A stretch of 64,000 nucleotides of DNA, from positions 2,480,001-2,544,000 of the forward strand of contig OZ014423.1 in assembly GCA_963965975.1 (NCBI GenBank), in the 5' to 3' direction. Below, piece after piece: positions 13,920 through 26,412 of this stretch; position 1 is the first letter of the stretch, and each line of letters starts with the position of its first letter. The notes under the pieces are model-generated. The model worked only from the letters and a program-made list of their open reading frames with translations, searched no databases and had not been told where the DNA came from. The translations under genes and the position numbers were made by a program. This DNA is from Xestospongia bergquistia (Eukaryota; Porifera; Demospongiae; Haplosclerida; Petrosiidae).

Positions 13920-14440
13920 GAAGTTTAGCTTGACAAGCTAACAATATTGGATTGAGTTCAGAGATAGGATTAGCGGTGATTATATTACCAGCTAATGACT
14001 AAAGTAAATGTAAGATGGAGATTACAAACAATCTAATACTCACAGAAACATATCAGATCAGCATAATATTTCTACAAATGCTTGGAATACACCAGTTTGA
14101 TATGAAGGTAATGATGAGATTAACTCAATACAATACTCTCTGAGATGACTAAAAGTCACAGAGGCTCTAACTTTCATCTGTCACTTTTTATCTTAAGTAA
14201 TTCAGGAATATGAGATGGTGTAATTAACACTGGATAATGAAAACCTTTAATACCTATATAGTCAGGTAAATAATTATTACTGGAATATTATCCTGTACTG
14301 ACCAATTTCAGTGTTCCTCATAACTAATTGATATTATGACTGATCATGATCATGATCAGGATTGTTATATTGAGGGTAACTGTCTCTCAAAACAGTAACT
14401 GGTTTTTATGTAATGGGTCTATACCATGTTACACGAGGTC
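13920..14440 (-). pseudogene. Decayed XDH fragment (FAD-domain exons)
   Basis: Matches XDH exons 6-8 and their introns (9300-9880 and 19010-19560): GAAGTTTAGCTTGACAAGC, then ACCAGTTTGATATGAAGGTA, then GGGTAACTGTCTCTCAAAAC. Several indels and lost codons are visible, for example the AGGTCCAGCAAACCAGCG block is reduced to a remnant. It abuts the end of the SIL1 5' homology at ~13912. It is therefore a truncated extra XDH copy caught between the two units. Confidence 0.85.
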
Positions 14441-14444
14441 ATTT

Positions 14445-15154
14445 CAATATGGAACTACTTAATACTACAAATACAGACCTGTACTTCTCTCTCTCCATTT
14501 TTTTCTCATTTGTTATCATACAGAATTAATTATAATTTAATCAAATCTAACCTGTTGTAATGGTATATTTGCTTACTGGGTGCATTCTATTATTAGCAAT
14601 ATCATAACTTGTGTGTACATATTACAAACAGAAATTTATGCAAATAGTCCAAATACTGATATAAAATGCTTAATAGTCATCCACAAAGAAGTGTCATTGC
14701 TATGTAGTTGTTGTTTACAGGTAATTGTACATTTATGTAGTTAATTGTATTCATAACTTCTCAAGTACCTAATGACACTAAGCTTACAAGAGGGAATTAT
14801 ATGCTTTATTCCATCCTCCTTTGTGAGACTGTACTCCTGATACGTACAATATCCTAATATCTTCCTGGAGACACCTTTTTTGGGTTATTATTTGTGAATA
14901 GAAAAAAAGTTCTTACTCCGTTCTATCATAAAGTCTAATATTATTGTTCAAGTGTATCTCAGGTTCCAAACAAAAAAATACTCTATACTTTATGAGGTTA
15001 ATGTTATTAAAGTATCTATCAATGATTTAATAACTGAATTCTAAAACAGTTACTATATGAAAAAAGACACAAACAAGTCAATTATAAACAATTCATAAAG
15101 GTATAGTTTAGATTATATACAATAGTTTCTTTTAATACTTATAGAGAAATCAGC
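14445..15154. repeat. XDH 3'-flank repeat, copy 4 (truncated)
   Basis: Diverged, shortened version of 4250-5457, directly downstream of XDH-2. It shares the TTTCAATATGGAACT start, the AATTATAATTTAATC block, GTGTACAT..TTACAAACAG and TTTAGATTATATACAATAGTTT near the exon. Some 600 bp present in copy 3 is missing. No gene is seen. Confidence 0.7.
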
Positions 15155-18100
15155 TTATGGAATAATATTCCACCGTTCTTTAATGTTTTCATATTTATCC
15201 TTCATTTTTTGCTGAGCCTAAAGATGATGACAATAATTATTGTGACATATAGATTAAAATGTCTTCTTACCATAACAGTGAACTGATCTTCACATGCTAA
15301 ACGTATACGTTCAGCTGTTGCTGGAGTCTGAAGGTCAAAGACTACACTATAACCTCTCTCTTTACGAGCTACTCTAATAGCATCTTTAATAGCAAACAGT
15401 ACAGATGCAGCTAAGAACAAAGGAGGTTCGCCAACTGCCTACATCATAGATGACATGAAAACTAATACAAAAAGATATGACTACCTTTGAAGAAAAGATT
15501 GCTCGTGGATTAGGGGTGTGGTCCATAAGTGATACATTAAGTTCAATAGGGATATCACTACATGAGGGTATTTTATATGCTCCAGGTCCCTGAGTGAATA
15601 GTTTACCATCCTTTAAAAACACACACTCCTCCATTGTGAATAATCCCAAACCCTGTGTAAATGCTCCCTCAACTTGTCCAATATCAATAGCTGGATTAAG
15701 ACTGTCACCTACATCCATTAACAAGTCACTACGAAGTACCTGTATATTATGTACATAATAATTAGTCAAGGAACTAAACTGATAATACCTTGAAATCACC
15801 AGTCAAAGTATCAATCTCTACTTCAGAACATCCCACTCCATAACAGTAATAGTTATATATACGACCTCGGCCAGTCTTCCAATCAAAGTCAATATCTTCT
15901 GTAGCATAGAAACCTTGAGCTGAGAGATTGACACGATCACAATATGCAGAATGTACCTACATCAAATTAGTATTTATATGTATAAAGTAGATCAATCAAA
16001 TGTCTTAAATACTATACCCATTTGTCCCAACCAGCATGAGGATTTTTGTCCTTGTAAGGTTTGAGACGAGCCATGATTTGATCACAAGCATTCTATAGAA
16101 TAGACTGTTGTAACAAATTGGCTTAGTAAAAAGTTTACTTTGACTGCCATTCCATAGAGGTCAGAAGAAGAAGAGGAAGCTGTTGCACTAGCATTAGGAA
16201 CTTTGTCAGTGGCTGTATCATTTAAGTAAATTTTCTCAACAGGAATCTCCAGACAGTGAGAACAAACTTGAATCATCTTAGTATGAAGACCCTATAACAA
16301 GATACACTTATTATTATCTACATATATTATAGTATGATCATATGTTGCATGCTTAATCATATACCTGTCCCATTTCCATTCCTCCATGTGTCAGAAGAAC
16401 AGACCCATCTTTATAAACTAGTAACAATGCTCCACCTTGATTTAATAATTTTAAACCAAATGCTATTCCGTACATTGTTGGTATAATAGCCAATCCTCTC
16501 TTCTTCCACTGATGTTTTCTATCAGTATGTAGCAAAGTGAATAATATATATTAGATAGATACAATGTATACCTGTTAAACTCATCTATTGTTTCTCTTCT
16601 TTCATAATAACAACAATCTTGTATTAATCTTTTCCAACATTCTTCAATATGACAGTCTTTAACAATCAAACCATACATTGTCTGTTGTCCTTCTCTTATC
16701 AGGTTTATCTCACGTACCTACATTACAGACTTATTGTGAAAGTATATTGGATGACATCATACCTTGACTGGATCCATGTTCAATGAATGTGCAATCCTGT
16801 CTATAACATCCTCCATAATGGCCATCCCTTGTGGTCCTCCAAATCCACGGAAAGCAGTATTTGATGGAAGATTTGTCTGACAAACTCTACCTCTTACATG
16901 TACATTAGATACATAATAGGCATTAGTAGAATGTAATACAGCTCTTTCCATCACCTTACAAATAAATTATTAATAACATAAATATATTGTATTGACCTAC
17001 AGCAACAGAAAGATCAGTTGAGTGGCCTCCATTAGAAAATAATTCTACTTCTAGTGCTGTGATTTTTCCAACAGCTGTGTAGCCCACTTTATACTTACCA
17101 AGAAATGGATGTCTATGACCAGAATATATCATGTCTTCATTTCTGTCTAACATAATTCTCACAGGTCGACCCACTCTGTAATAATTCATGTAATAAACAG
17201 CAATTTCTTTAAATAATTTACTTGTTAGCTGCTACTGCTATAGCTGTGGTCAATGGTGAAAATCGAGTCTCTTTTCCTCCAAATCCTCCTCCTAAAAGAT
17301 TAAACCAAATACTATGCATGTGATAATACACTTACCAATCCTCTTTACTCGACATATTATTTTATTTCCTGGTACTCCTAAAGCTTCAGCAGCCCATAAC
17401 TGAGCTTCACTTACACATTGTGAAGATGCAATAATCTCCATTTCACCATCTTCTCCTTTTGGTATTGCAATACAAACATTAGTCTCCAAATAAAAGTGTT
17501 CTTGTCCTCCAGTTCTCATACTACCTTCACAAGTAAACTCAGCTGAGGCTAATGCTGACTCTACATCACCACAAGTTACTTCACGACATACTGGACACTT
17601 TTCAGGGAGGAATTGCCCTTTCTCAATCGCTTTCTAATAGAGAAAACATTTAAGATCAATAACAATGTCCATACATGTATTACAATACCTCAATACTCAG
17701 TACAGCAGGAAGGTCAGTATAATTAACTTTGACTTTTTTAGCAGCTTGTTGTGCTAATGGTTGAGTGTTAGCTAAGACAACACCAATGATCTGACCAACA
17801 CTAGTTACAACACCATCTTGAAAGACATGTTCATCTTTCATTATCCCTGTTAAATTAGAGCCAGGTACATCTTGTGCACATACAAACCACTCTCCCTATA
17901 TAGAATATTAAGGACTTTAAACATACAGTCAACAGTAGCTTTTATAATGATTTTATAATACACAAAGCATACCTTCATCTCATCCAAACCACTTGTATCT
18001 ATTGTGAACTTTGCATGAGCACGTTCACTTAGTATTAATGCTGCATATAACTCATTCTCAAAATGAGGTAGATCATCAATATATTTTGCTTCTCCAGATG

Positions 18101-20584
18101 CTTGTTTAAGAGCTGATAAATGCATCATTGGTCTACCAATAGTGTCTCTTGATGGCTGTGATGTAGATATTCTTGTGAATCCTTGACTACTCTTTGAGAC
18201 ATCTCTTTGAAATAGCTATAAACATAAAGATAATAATGTAATAACAGTCATTACACTTGATTACTTCAAATGCTGACAGTTCTTTTGAAGACACAAGATC
18301 AGGTGTGTTCTGTTTTGTTACAAACAAGTAGAACTTGTAAAAGAAAGAGAGAGCAAGACTAAGTCGATAGTCTGGCATACCACCTGGAACAACAGGAGGT
18401 AGAACTAACTCTTCAGCTAAATTACTACAACCAAATTCAAGGAGTTCTTTATTCCATATCCTATAAAGGGGAGTTTCATCATTATTACACATTATGTTAC
18501 TGACCTGTTAACCAACTCCTTTTGTGTGTTTTGTGCCATTATAGTCTTTGGGGCCATACCACCAAATGCAATGTGACATGATTCAATAATCTGTCCTTCT
18601 CCTAGTTTCACACACATACAAGCGTTTACAATAGATATGTCATCTTCTCTTCGACGAGCTTGTTTATAAAACATTATATGTTCATTCTGTAGTGATAATC
18701 CATTATGTATACAATATCAATTTTAAGACAAATATTATGTACTTTATTTGTGAAAGGAAACAAAACAGAAACCAGTACTTCATTAGGTAGTAAACTAGTT
18801 TTACGATAACTAGGAAAGAATGTAGGATCTACTGTGATAGTACGTTGACCAGCTATAACAAAGAAATTGAGAAATAAAGTCTTAAACATTAAAATATATG
18901 TACTATAGTGTGTGACATGAAATAAATAATTCATTAGAATCATTACTAATAGAATGTCAATTAACACTGTTGTATGTGGTAAATGGATTTATTACCAATA
19001 GAAGCAACTAGAAGTTTAGCTTGACAAGCTAACAATATTGGATTGAGATCAGAAATAGGACTGGCAGTGATTATATTACCAGCTAATGACTAAAGTAAAT
19101 ATAATATGGAGATTACAAACAATCTAATACTAACAGAAACATTTCGAATCTGAGGTCCAGCAAACCAGCGTAACATTTCTACAATTGCTTGGAATACACC
19201 AGTTTGATATGAAGGTAGTGATGAAATTAACTCAATACAATACTCTCTCAGTTGACTAAAAGTGACAGAGGCTCCAACTAACAGTCCTTCATCTGTCACT
19301 TTTATCTCAAGTAATTCAGGAACATCAGATGGTGTAATTAATACTGGATAATGAAAACCTTTAATACGTGTTTCCACACCTATAGAGTCAGGGAAATAAG
19401 TATAACTGAAATATTATCCTATACTGACCAATTTCAGTATTCCCCATAACTAATCGATATTGTGGCTCATCAGGATTGTTATGTTGAGGGTAACTGTCTC
19501 TCAAAACAAGTAACTGGTTTAATGTAATAGGTCTATACCATGTTACACGAGGGCCTTGTATAGCTAGAGCTGATGACTTGAATTTAACCTGTTATAAGTA
19601 GTATCATTAAGTAATAAACTATAAGTTAGACCTTTAATTTAGGAGGAAATATTGGCTCTTGAGTTGGGTCTAGAGGAACAAATTCTGTAGCATCAAACAA
19701 TTTTGGTGACTCTTTATCTTTGTCAGATTTACAAGGACAATCAGAACAGAAGGTACGATATCCATCCAATATTGGGCGATATCCAGTACATCTACAAAGG
19801 TTACCCTCAAAACTGTGTTCCATCTCCTCTTGACTTGGATGTGAGTTGTTCCTCAATAAAGTATACATAGACATAACAAAACCAGGAGTACAAAATCCAC
19901 ATTGAGAACCATGTGCTTTAGCAATACGCTCCTAGTTTAAATTTAAGGTTAAATTTCTTCAATTTATTTGCTAGTGTTTTATTTAATGTTGTTTGCGAAG
20001 CTAAATAATATGATGTAAGTCTATTAACTAGCAATAATTAACACTATTGTATAGCTTGAGTGTATTCTTATAGTACCTGACAAGGATGAAAATGTGTCTT
20101 TGAGCTCCCAATTCCCTCTACTGTTGTTATTGCTAAACCATCCATTGCATAGAGTGGAGCAAGACAAGCATTAACAGAATAATGTCTAAATTGATTAATT
20201 GTTGAAGCCATTAATTTTAATAATAATAACTATAATCACCTGACAATATCCTTTAGCTGATCATAACGAGATACCATTACAGTACAAGCACCACATCCTC
20301 CTTCTCCACAGCCTAGTTTGCTACCAGTTAATCCTACTGTATAATATTGATAGTAATATACAAAAATTAATACCGTCATTACTGATCTACACACCAATTA
20401 ATGACTTCCGGTCGGAATCACTTACAGTGACGTCGTAAGTATACTAACAATGTCATTTCTGGATCGGCATTTTCCTCAATGATCTGTAGAATGATCGTAT
20501 CAAGGACACTATTGAATGATAACGCACCTCTTTGCCGTTAACGAAAAAGCAGATTGCACTTTCTGTTCCTACCAGCGACTCCAT
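15155..20584 (-). CDS. XDH: Xanthine dehydrogenase, tandem copy 2
   Basis: Second full XDH gene, collinear exon by exon with the copy at 5458-10901 (offset about 9,683 at the start codon and 9,697 at the stop). The same cofactor motifs are present: [51 protein letters not shown] and VGEPPLF. Differences are scattered substitutions, such as DKNPHAGW for DKDPNAGW, a glycine for glutamate in the GEDGEME loop, and SPKLF for LPRLF near the Fe-S/FAD linker, plus small intronic indels. No frameshift or stop was found, so both copies are probably functional. The duplication includes the neighbouring SIL1 locus. Whether the copies differ in expression cannot be read from the sequence. Confidence 0.92.
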
Positions 20585-21342
20585 TGATAATTGAAATTAT
20601 GTGTGGGCGGATATAACAACTATAAAAAGATAGGAATAATTGACCCTATTGATATATACATATGTTCTGCTACCTATTGCCACTATTGATGTACGTGTTT
20701 CACTACTGTATAACTGAAATGATTTTGTGTCATAGCTCTGAGAATAAGACCATACTAATCTATATGTGTATACTGAGTTAAGAATGAGCAGTTATCATCT
20801 ACATGGATTGATGGCTCTATTTTAATATTAGGTAACTATAATCTTTGCACTGATGTAGGACCCTAAACATTGTAGTTTTCTTATGAAATAATGACAGAAG
20901 TTTTAACAGTGTTTGTGTATGCTGAAGTGGATATATATTGCTTCATTGGAAGTAGGGAACTAAAAAAACTACAATTTCAATGATATACTTTACGAACTCC
21001 TAACATATCACACCTTGGACTCTTGGAGCTAGCTATTATCACAGTAAAGTAGCGGGCTATTATAGGCAGCACTCTTAATCTCTTTGTAATTCTTCTAATT
21101 AATTTAAAAGTCATAATTATTGCTATCATTAGATCACGCTTCACATCCTCCATATCACACCACCTTTCAATCATAGGGGATGAGTATGATTCTTGAGACT
21201 AATAATGACTGTGTCTGTTATATCATATGACACATGATGTTCAAGTATTTGTGTTTCATATAAAGGAAGTTTACTAAATTCCATATTATCAATTGATGAC
21301 TAATACCATTATTAATAATAATAGTTAATATAAAACAACAGT
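20585..21342. other. Spacer between XDH-2 and SIL1
   Basis: Duplicate of 10902-11633 with a few small indels. It must hold the XDH-2 promoter and the SIL1 3' UTR. A 65-codon minus frame (20977-21174) is not kept in the sister spacer and is not called. Confidence 0.6.
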
Positions 21343-22500
21343 TCATAGTTCATCTCGATTTGTTCTAACTCTTTTCATCATGCCATTAACAATACTAATT
21401 AGTTCATTTTCCTCTCCATCTCTAATCCATTGTCTTTGTAATTTATATAGTAGTCTATACTGGTCACTATAATCACATACATCAGTTAATTTATCCATTA
21501 ATAACAGGGACTTCTCAATAGATATTGACTTCTTGGAGTTTAATAGTTGAGATGTATGGAAACACCATCCATTGTTAGCTAAATCAGTTTGTAGATCACT
21601 AAAGAAAAGAATAGATGAGTTATCAGATGTAATTATGAAAAACTAATAATGATATCATTAAACTAGACACTAGACAATATATGTTAGTGGAATATTTTCT
21701 TTCTTGGGGGGGGGCATTCATGGCTTTTACTTTTTGTAAATTGCTACTGGCTATACCATTCATTAATAGTTTATTAGAAGTCACATCCACTACGTGTTAG
21801 GAAAACTTTTAATCAACACACTAGAATGACAAGAGTTTGTTTATGAAAGCTTTGGGTTTGGAAGAAAAGAATCTCTCTTGAATTAATGCTATTGTGATGC
21901 CAACATGTGGTACTTACTTATTGACCACACCCATATACCATAAATTTGCAATTTTTGTTTTGAGAATGGTTTTGAATTTTTGAAAATACTCCTCCAAAAA
22001 AATTTCCAGCACACAGTATATGGAGGGCATTTGTGGGCAGATTAGTTTCTGTAGTAAATTCATAACTATCCCAGATCATAAGACTTATAAATTATGAATT
22101 TTCTAAACAAGTGAAAGTGAAAGTAAGACATTTGTTTTTAATACCTAGCATTTACTTCAGAAAATAATGAAAGGAAATTTAAAATGTTGACACCAGTATT
22201 ATCTTACATATCCAGTAATCATAAGGTTTGGGGGCGGGGTTTAGTTATAGTATTACTAGACATATTGTGCCATGCAAGCTTTACATACAATTTATAATAC
22301 AAGGAACCTCACCTCTAAACCTTCCTAAACACTAAAGTGGAGATATACAATACATTTAAAATATTATACCATAATAGTTATATTTATATTCCATTTAGTG
22401 TTGTTATATGACACATTGTATTACTGGCCATGACTAATACTTCTTTAAAATTCATAAAAGTATTGAATTTCATTGCCTATAATTATTTTGGACCATGTGT

Positions 22501-22533
<33 letters not shown>

Positions 22534-24818
22534 TTGTATATTCACTTGCTTTTATTATTCTATTGTTATAGGTAATAATTAAAGTAATAAATGAAATTAA
22601 AAACCACATCCTGACACATACAGCAATCAATGAATTTTATTAACCCTAACCACAAGGTTACAATGATGGGTGTGACTGATCATACTCAAAGCTACTCGCT
22701 ATATATACATAACGTGCTTCTCTGCCCCTATATTTATGATATTTTATAGCAATTAGTCTTCTACATTCATCAGTAATTATTACATATGTAAAATAAATTA
22801 TTATAATAATAACTTACATTTCTTTTTCAAGTCCTTCCACTGAGAGAAGATCAGTTAATAATACAATAATTTTGACCAGTACTGTCTCTGTCCTCAGTTC
22901 AGCTCCTTCACTAACTATTTCTATTCCGTTCAATGATAATAAAAATGTCTCGACTATTAATGGCTGGCCCCTTAACAAAGATCCCAGTGCATAAAGTGAT
23001 CTACGTTGAAGAATCTCAGGCTGTAATACAGAGAGGAGAGGGAGGAGTGTAGAAAGAGCACCATAGGCAACTGCCTGATGCTGAACTTGAGGATTACTGG
23101 CAAAAAAAGGAAATTATTAACTAGAGTCATATGGATATTATTATGTGTGTAAACAGAAGTCTCATTTACATCTCAAAATAAAGTGATGATGTATATAACA
23201 TTAAAACTTACCCTTGTACAGCAGCTCCTAGTACATAAGCAGCTGCACTTTGAACTTCACTATTGCTGTGATTTAATAATCTTACTATTACTACTAGACC
23301 ACCTAAAATATCTAAATCACGAGCATTGTCAATTTGATGAACATAATATTCCAGTTCCTCTAATGTTGAGACAAGATTATCTACAGTTGTTTCAGAGTCT
23401 GTAAGAGTTTGTAAATGTTCGAGCATGATTTCAACATCTGCATGGAATGTAAGCATTTGCCGTAATTCGTCAATTGTTTGGAGTGGTTGCTCAGATTTGG
23501 AAGTATCAGAATGTTGTTTTAATGAATCTGTTAGGAGTGAGATAAAGTAAGAAAAAACTGATACATATATATTTATTAAAGTAATTCATTATAATAGATT
23601 GGACTGAAAAATTAAAATTTTGTCCATTTTATGAGGCTTACTCAACATGAACATGTGACCAATTCTACTGACAATATATTAGGTATATATAACAATACAT
23701 GAGTTGTTCATTATTATTAACGCTGTTTTATATAATTATATAGTATACCTTCACTACTTCTTGTCCCAGTAGTGGATAGCAAAGGAATATTTTGAGGTCC
23801 ATCATCTTTAAGTTTCTTTAACATTTCTCTTAGTTCTTGTCTTGTAAAGACTTTTGTTGATTTATTGATAATTCCACGACGATCTGAGTGTCCATAGTTA
23901 CTAGTATGTTGAGGATCATTAGAATTCTCACTAACTTGAACTAAAATATAAAATACACATAATATTAATTTTATAGCTGTATATAATAAGACAAAGTTCA
24001 TTGTAGATATACACAGAAGAGATGAGTTATTTGTTCTAATAACAATACTTTACATCAAATTATTACCTCAATTTTAAAGTTATTTATCACTACTACCTAG
24101 AAAATTGCAACCTATTATATTACTAGTATCTATTACAATAATAAACCATTTGGTGGGCGAGCCTATAACTTGCCCACCATAAGGAAGAACGTCCATATAT
24201 TTTTATAGATTATACCCTTTAAGATATTATATGATAGATAGGACACTATTAATATTACAATGATATTTCTAAGGACTCACTCTCTTTATTTTCTTTATCG
24301 TTTTTCCTCTTTTCTTCTTCATCTAATAGTTTAGCTTCTTTAAGACCTGTTTGTAGATTAATTCTTACATGTAGTCCAGCTGGAATACTCTGTCCTTTCT
24401 TTATTTCCTGCCACTCCTCAGTAGGTTGAAATACACCAGGTTCTAGAATGTTACAAATAAAAGTGAACAACACCTACTTACATTTCAGTTTAATGATAGG
24501 CTGAGTATATGGGTCGGATACTAGAATCAAGACTTGATTGCTTAGTTGGATAAAGAAAACATTCACACTCTTGTATGATGTCTGGCTACACTAGACTAGA
24601 TCCCTGACCTACTTTGGAAGTACGTAGGTCTGGTGCTGAGACCAGGTTATGTTAACTGTTATAGTATTAATACCTTTATCTTGATCTTCGTCTGTCAAGT
24701 ACTCATCATCTGATAAATTATTAGAAGAAAAGTCAGTGGATGACTGAGTTGAGGTAACTTGAGAGAACATTAGTCCCACTACTAACAGGACTAGTATAAA
24801 CTGTTTTGTTACTATCAT
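21343..24818 (-). CDS. SIL1: SIL1 nucleotide exchange factor for ER Hsp70 (BiP)
   Basis: Armadillo-type exchange factor that releases ADP from BiP in the ER lumen. Six exons, traced with consistent phases: 24674-24818, 24281-24442, 23749-23940, 23212-23527, 22818-23096, 21343-21598. They total 1,350 nt, 449 aa, close to the family's usual ~460. Exon 1 gives a signal peptide ([19 protein letters not shown]). Exon 2 has the family motif [14 protein letters not shown]...[13 protein letters not shown]. Exons 4-5 give helical repeats ([45 protein letters not shown]). The protein ends RDEL, an ER-retrieval signal of KDEL type. A GTG one codon upstream is not taken as the start. Confidence 0.93.
22500..22533. 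repeat. (TA)n(GT)n microsatellite
   Basis: Roughly 16 bp of TA followed by about 17 bp of GT repeats, in the last intron of SIL1. The pseudogene copy (~12455-12475) has only a short GT tract, so the array expanded or contracted after duplication. Confidence 0.85.
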
Positions 24819-26412
24819 CACAACTCTAGTAGTAATGTGTTAGTAGATACTCTTCCTCAATTTAAACACAAGTACTACAGATCTTGAAGACTAACTGAAA
24901 GAATATACCTGATGTGTACAAGTGCTTATCCTGCCACATAACGATGACTTGGAGCCAATTCATTGGCAGTGAGGAAAAGGAGGTGTGGTGGTGGGTGTGG
25001 CTACTCGTTATTTTAATTTTATGTCTGTACTGACAAGAAGTCTGTGAATAACAGAACCCTTTAATTCTCAGGTCTTCTTTTAAGTATACTCGTTTTAGAT
25101 ACGTTAGCTGGATTGAGACTGTATTCATATGTATCTTGATATTATGGCTATTGTGTAGCCATCTCTACATTTAATGATTTTTAGAAGTTTTTATTACTTG
25201 TCACTGTTAAGACTGATCAGATGCAATAAAAAGACTACTCTATAGCATGTGCTACTGTGAGAAAAACTATGGTAGGTATTATATTAACTGTATAAAAACA
25301 CACCAATTCATTAGATGTTAATGTCATACTGTCATTATAGCAGCTTATACAACAATCAATCTAGCAGAGAGGACTTTTTACTTAAAGTTTATTATTGCTA
25401 CATGTACATTTTGTTCTAAACTTGTTAAATCTCTGCCAATCAAGTCCAAATGTTCATTGATTATACTTGTGCACCATTGTAAAAATTGATTGGTTCATTT
25501 AACCAACATTATATATGGTTATACAAGTTGTGTGTGTGTATTGGATATAAATTGAAAGTAAACATAATATTGTTTTGATTACTAATATACTTTAAAAAAT
25601 TGACTGTTTATTAAATGTTAATTCTAAGAGTTGTTGAAAAAGGCTTAGGCAGAGAGGTAATAGGTATGATAGGACATTTCAGACTTTATGTTTGTCTGGA
25701 CAACCAATACTAAAAATCAATAAACAAAACCAAGCTATATATACAATACAACAACCAATCAAAATACATCTAATGAGTCCATAGCAACAGACAATAGTAA
25801 ACAAAATGGAATTATATTTATACTTTCAGTTTGGATCAAATAATTTTACTACATGCAACTGTATAAATATATATTTAAAATAATCAATCAGTTTTATTAC
25901 TGCTATTGCAAAAATATTTCAATTGTTGTTCATTGGCTACTTTACATAAATTCATTTTACAATAACAATAACCACAGATAAAAATACTAAGCTTAAGTAT
26001 TGTAAATAAATAATTATAACAAACCAAAATTATTTTTCTAAGAGCAAAACTAACTAAAAGTGTCCAAGGGTAAAAACTAACTGCATTTAACTAAAAGTAA
26101 TCATAAAGAGGCCAAAACTAACTATTACTAACCAAAGATAAAAAACAGAAACTAAAACTTCACTAATACTTATAGATATATTCATATCATATCTATATAC
26201 CCTATTGCTATATGTGGTCAAATTGTAGTCAAAATGTACTTATTGTGTTATACATATTGTGTACCTCAATATATACCAAACATACTCAGTTAGATACATC
26301 AACTGAACAGTTGAGTAGTTTTGTTTTGAATAAGAATATCGTTACTCAATTTTAATCTTCAATTAATCAACAAGCCACTGAAATTATATTGTTCAATCGT
26401 GATTGCTAGAAA
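24819..26412. other. Intergenic region between SIL1 and the transporter pseudogene
   Basis: The first ~130 bp are the SIL1 5' flank; homology to the other unit ends at ~24953 (ACGATGACTTG). The remainder is AT-rich. It includes a degenerate AACTAA-rich patch at ~26035-26160 and no recognisable gene, RNA or transposon end. Confidence 0.5.

Noticed and set aside
5458-20584. Aldehyde oxidase as the identity of the duplicated molybdo-flavoenzyme
   Set aside because: Glutamate in GGFGGKETR and NTAFRGFGG favour xanthine dehydrogenase over the aldehyde oxidase pattern.
20977-21174. 65-codon minus frame between XDH-2 and SIL1
   Set aside because: The homologous spacer at ~11320-11470 does not preserve the frame, so it is not under coding constraint.
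24819-24821. GTG codon one position upstream of the SIL1 start
   Set aside because: A nuclear animal gene starts at ATG; the ATG at 24818 begins a good signal peptide.
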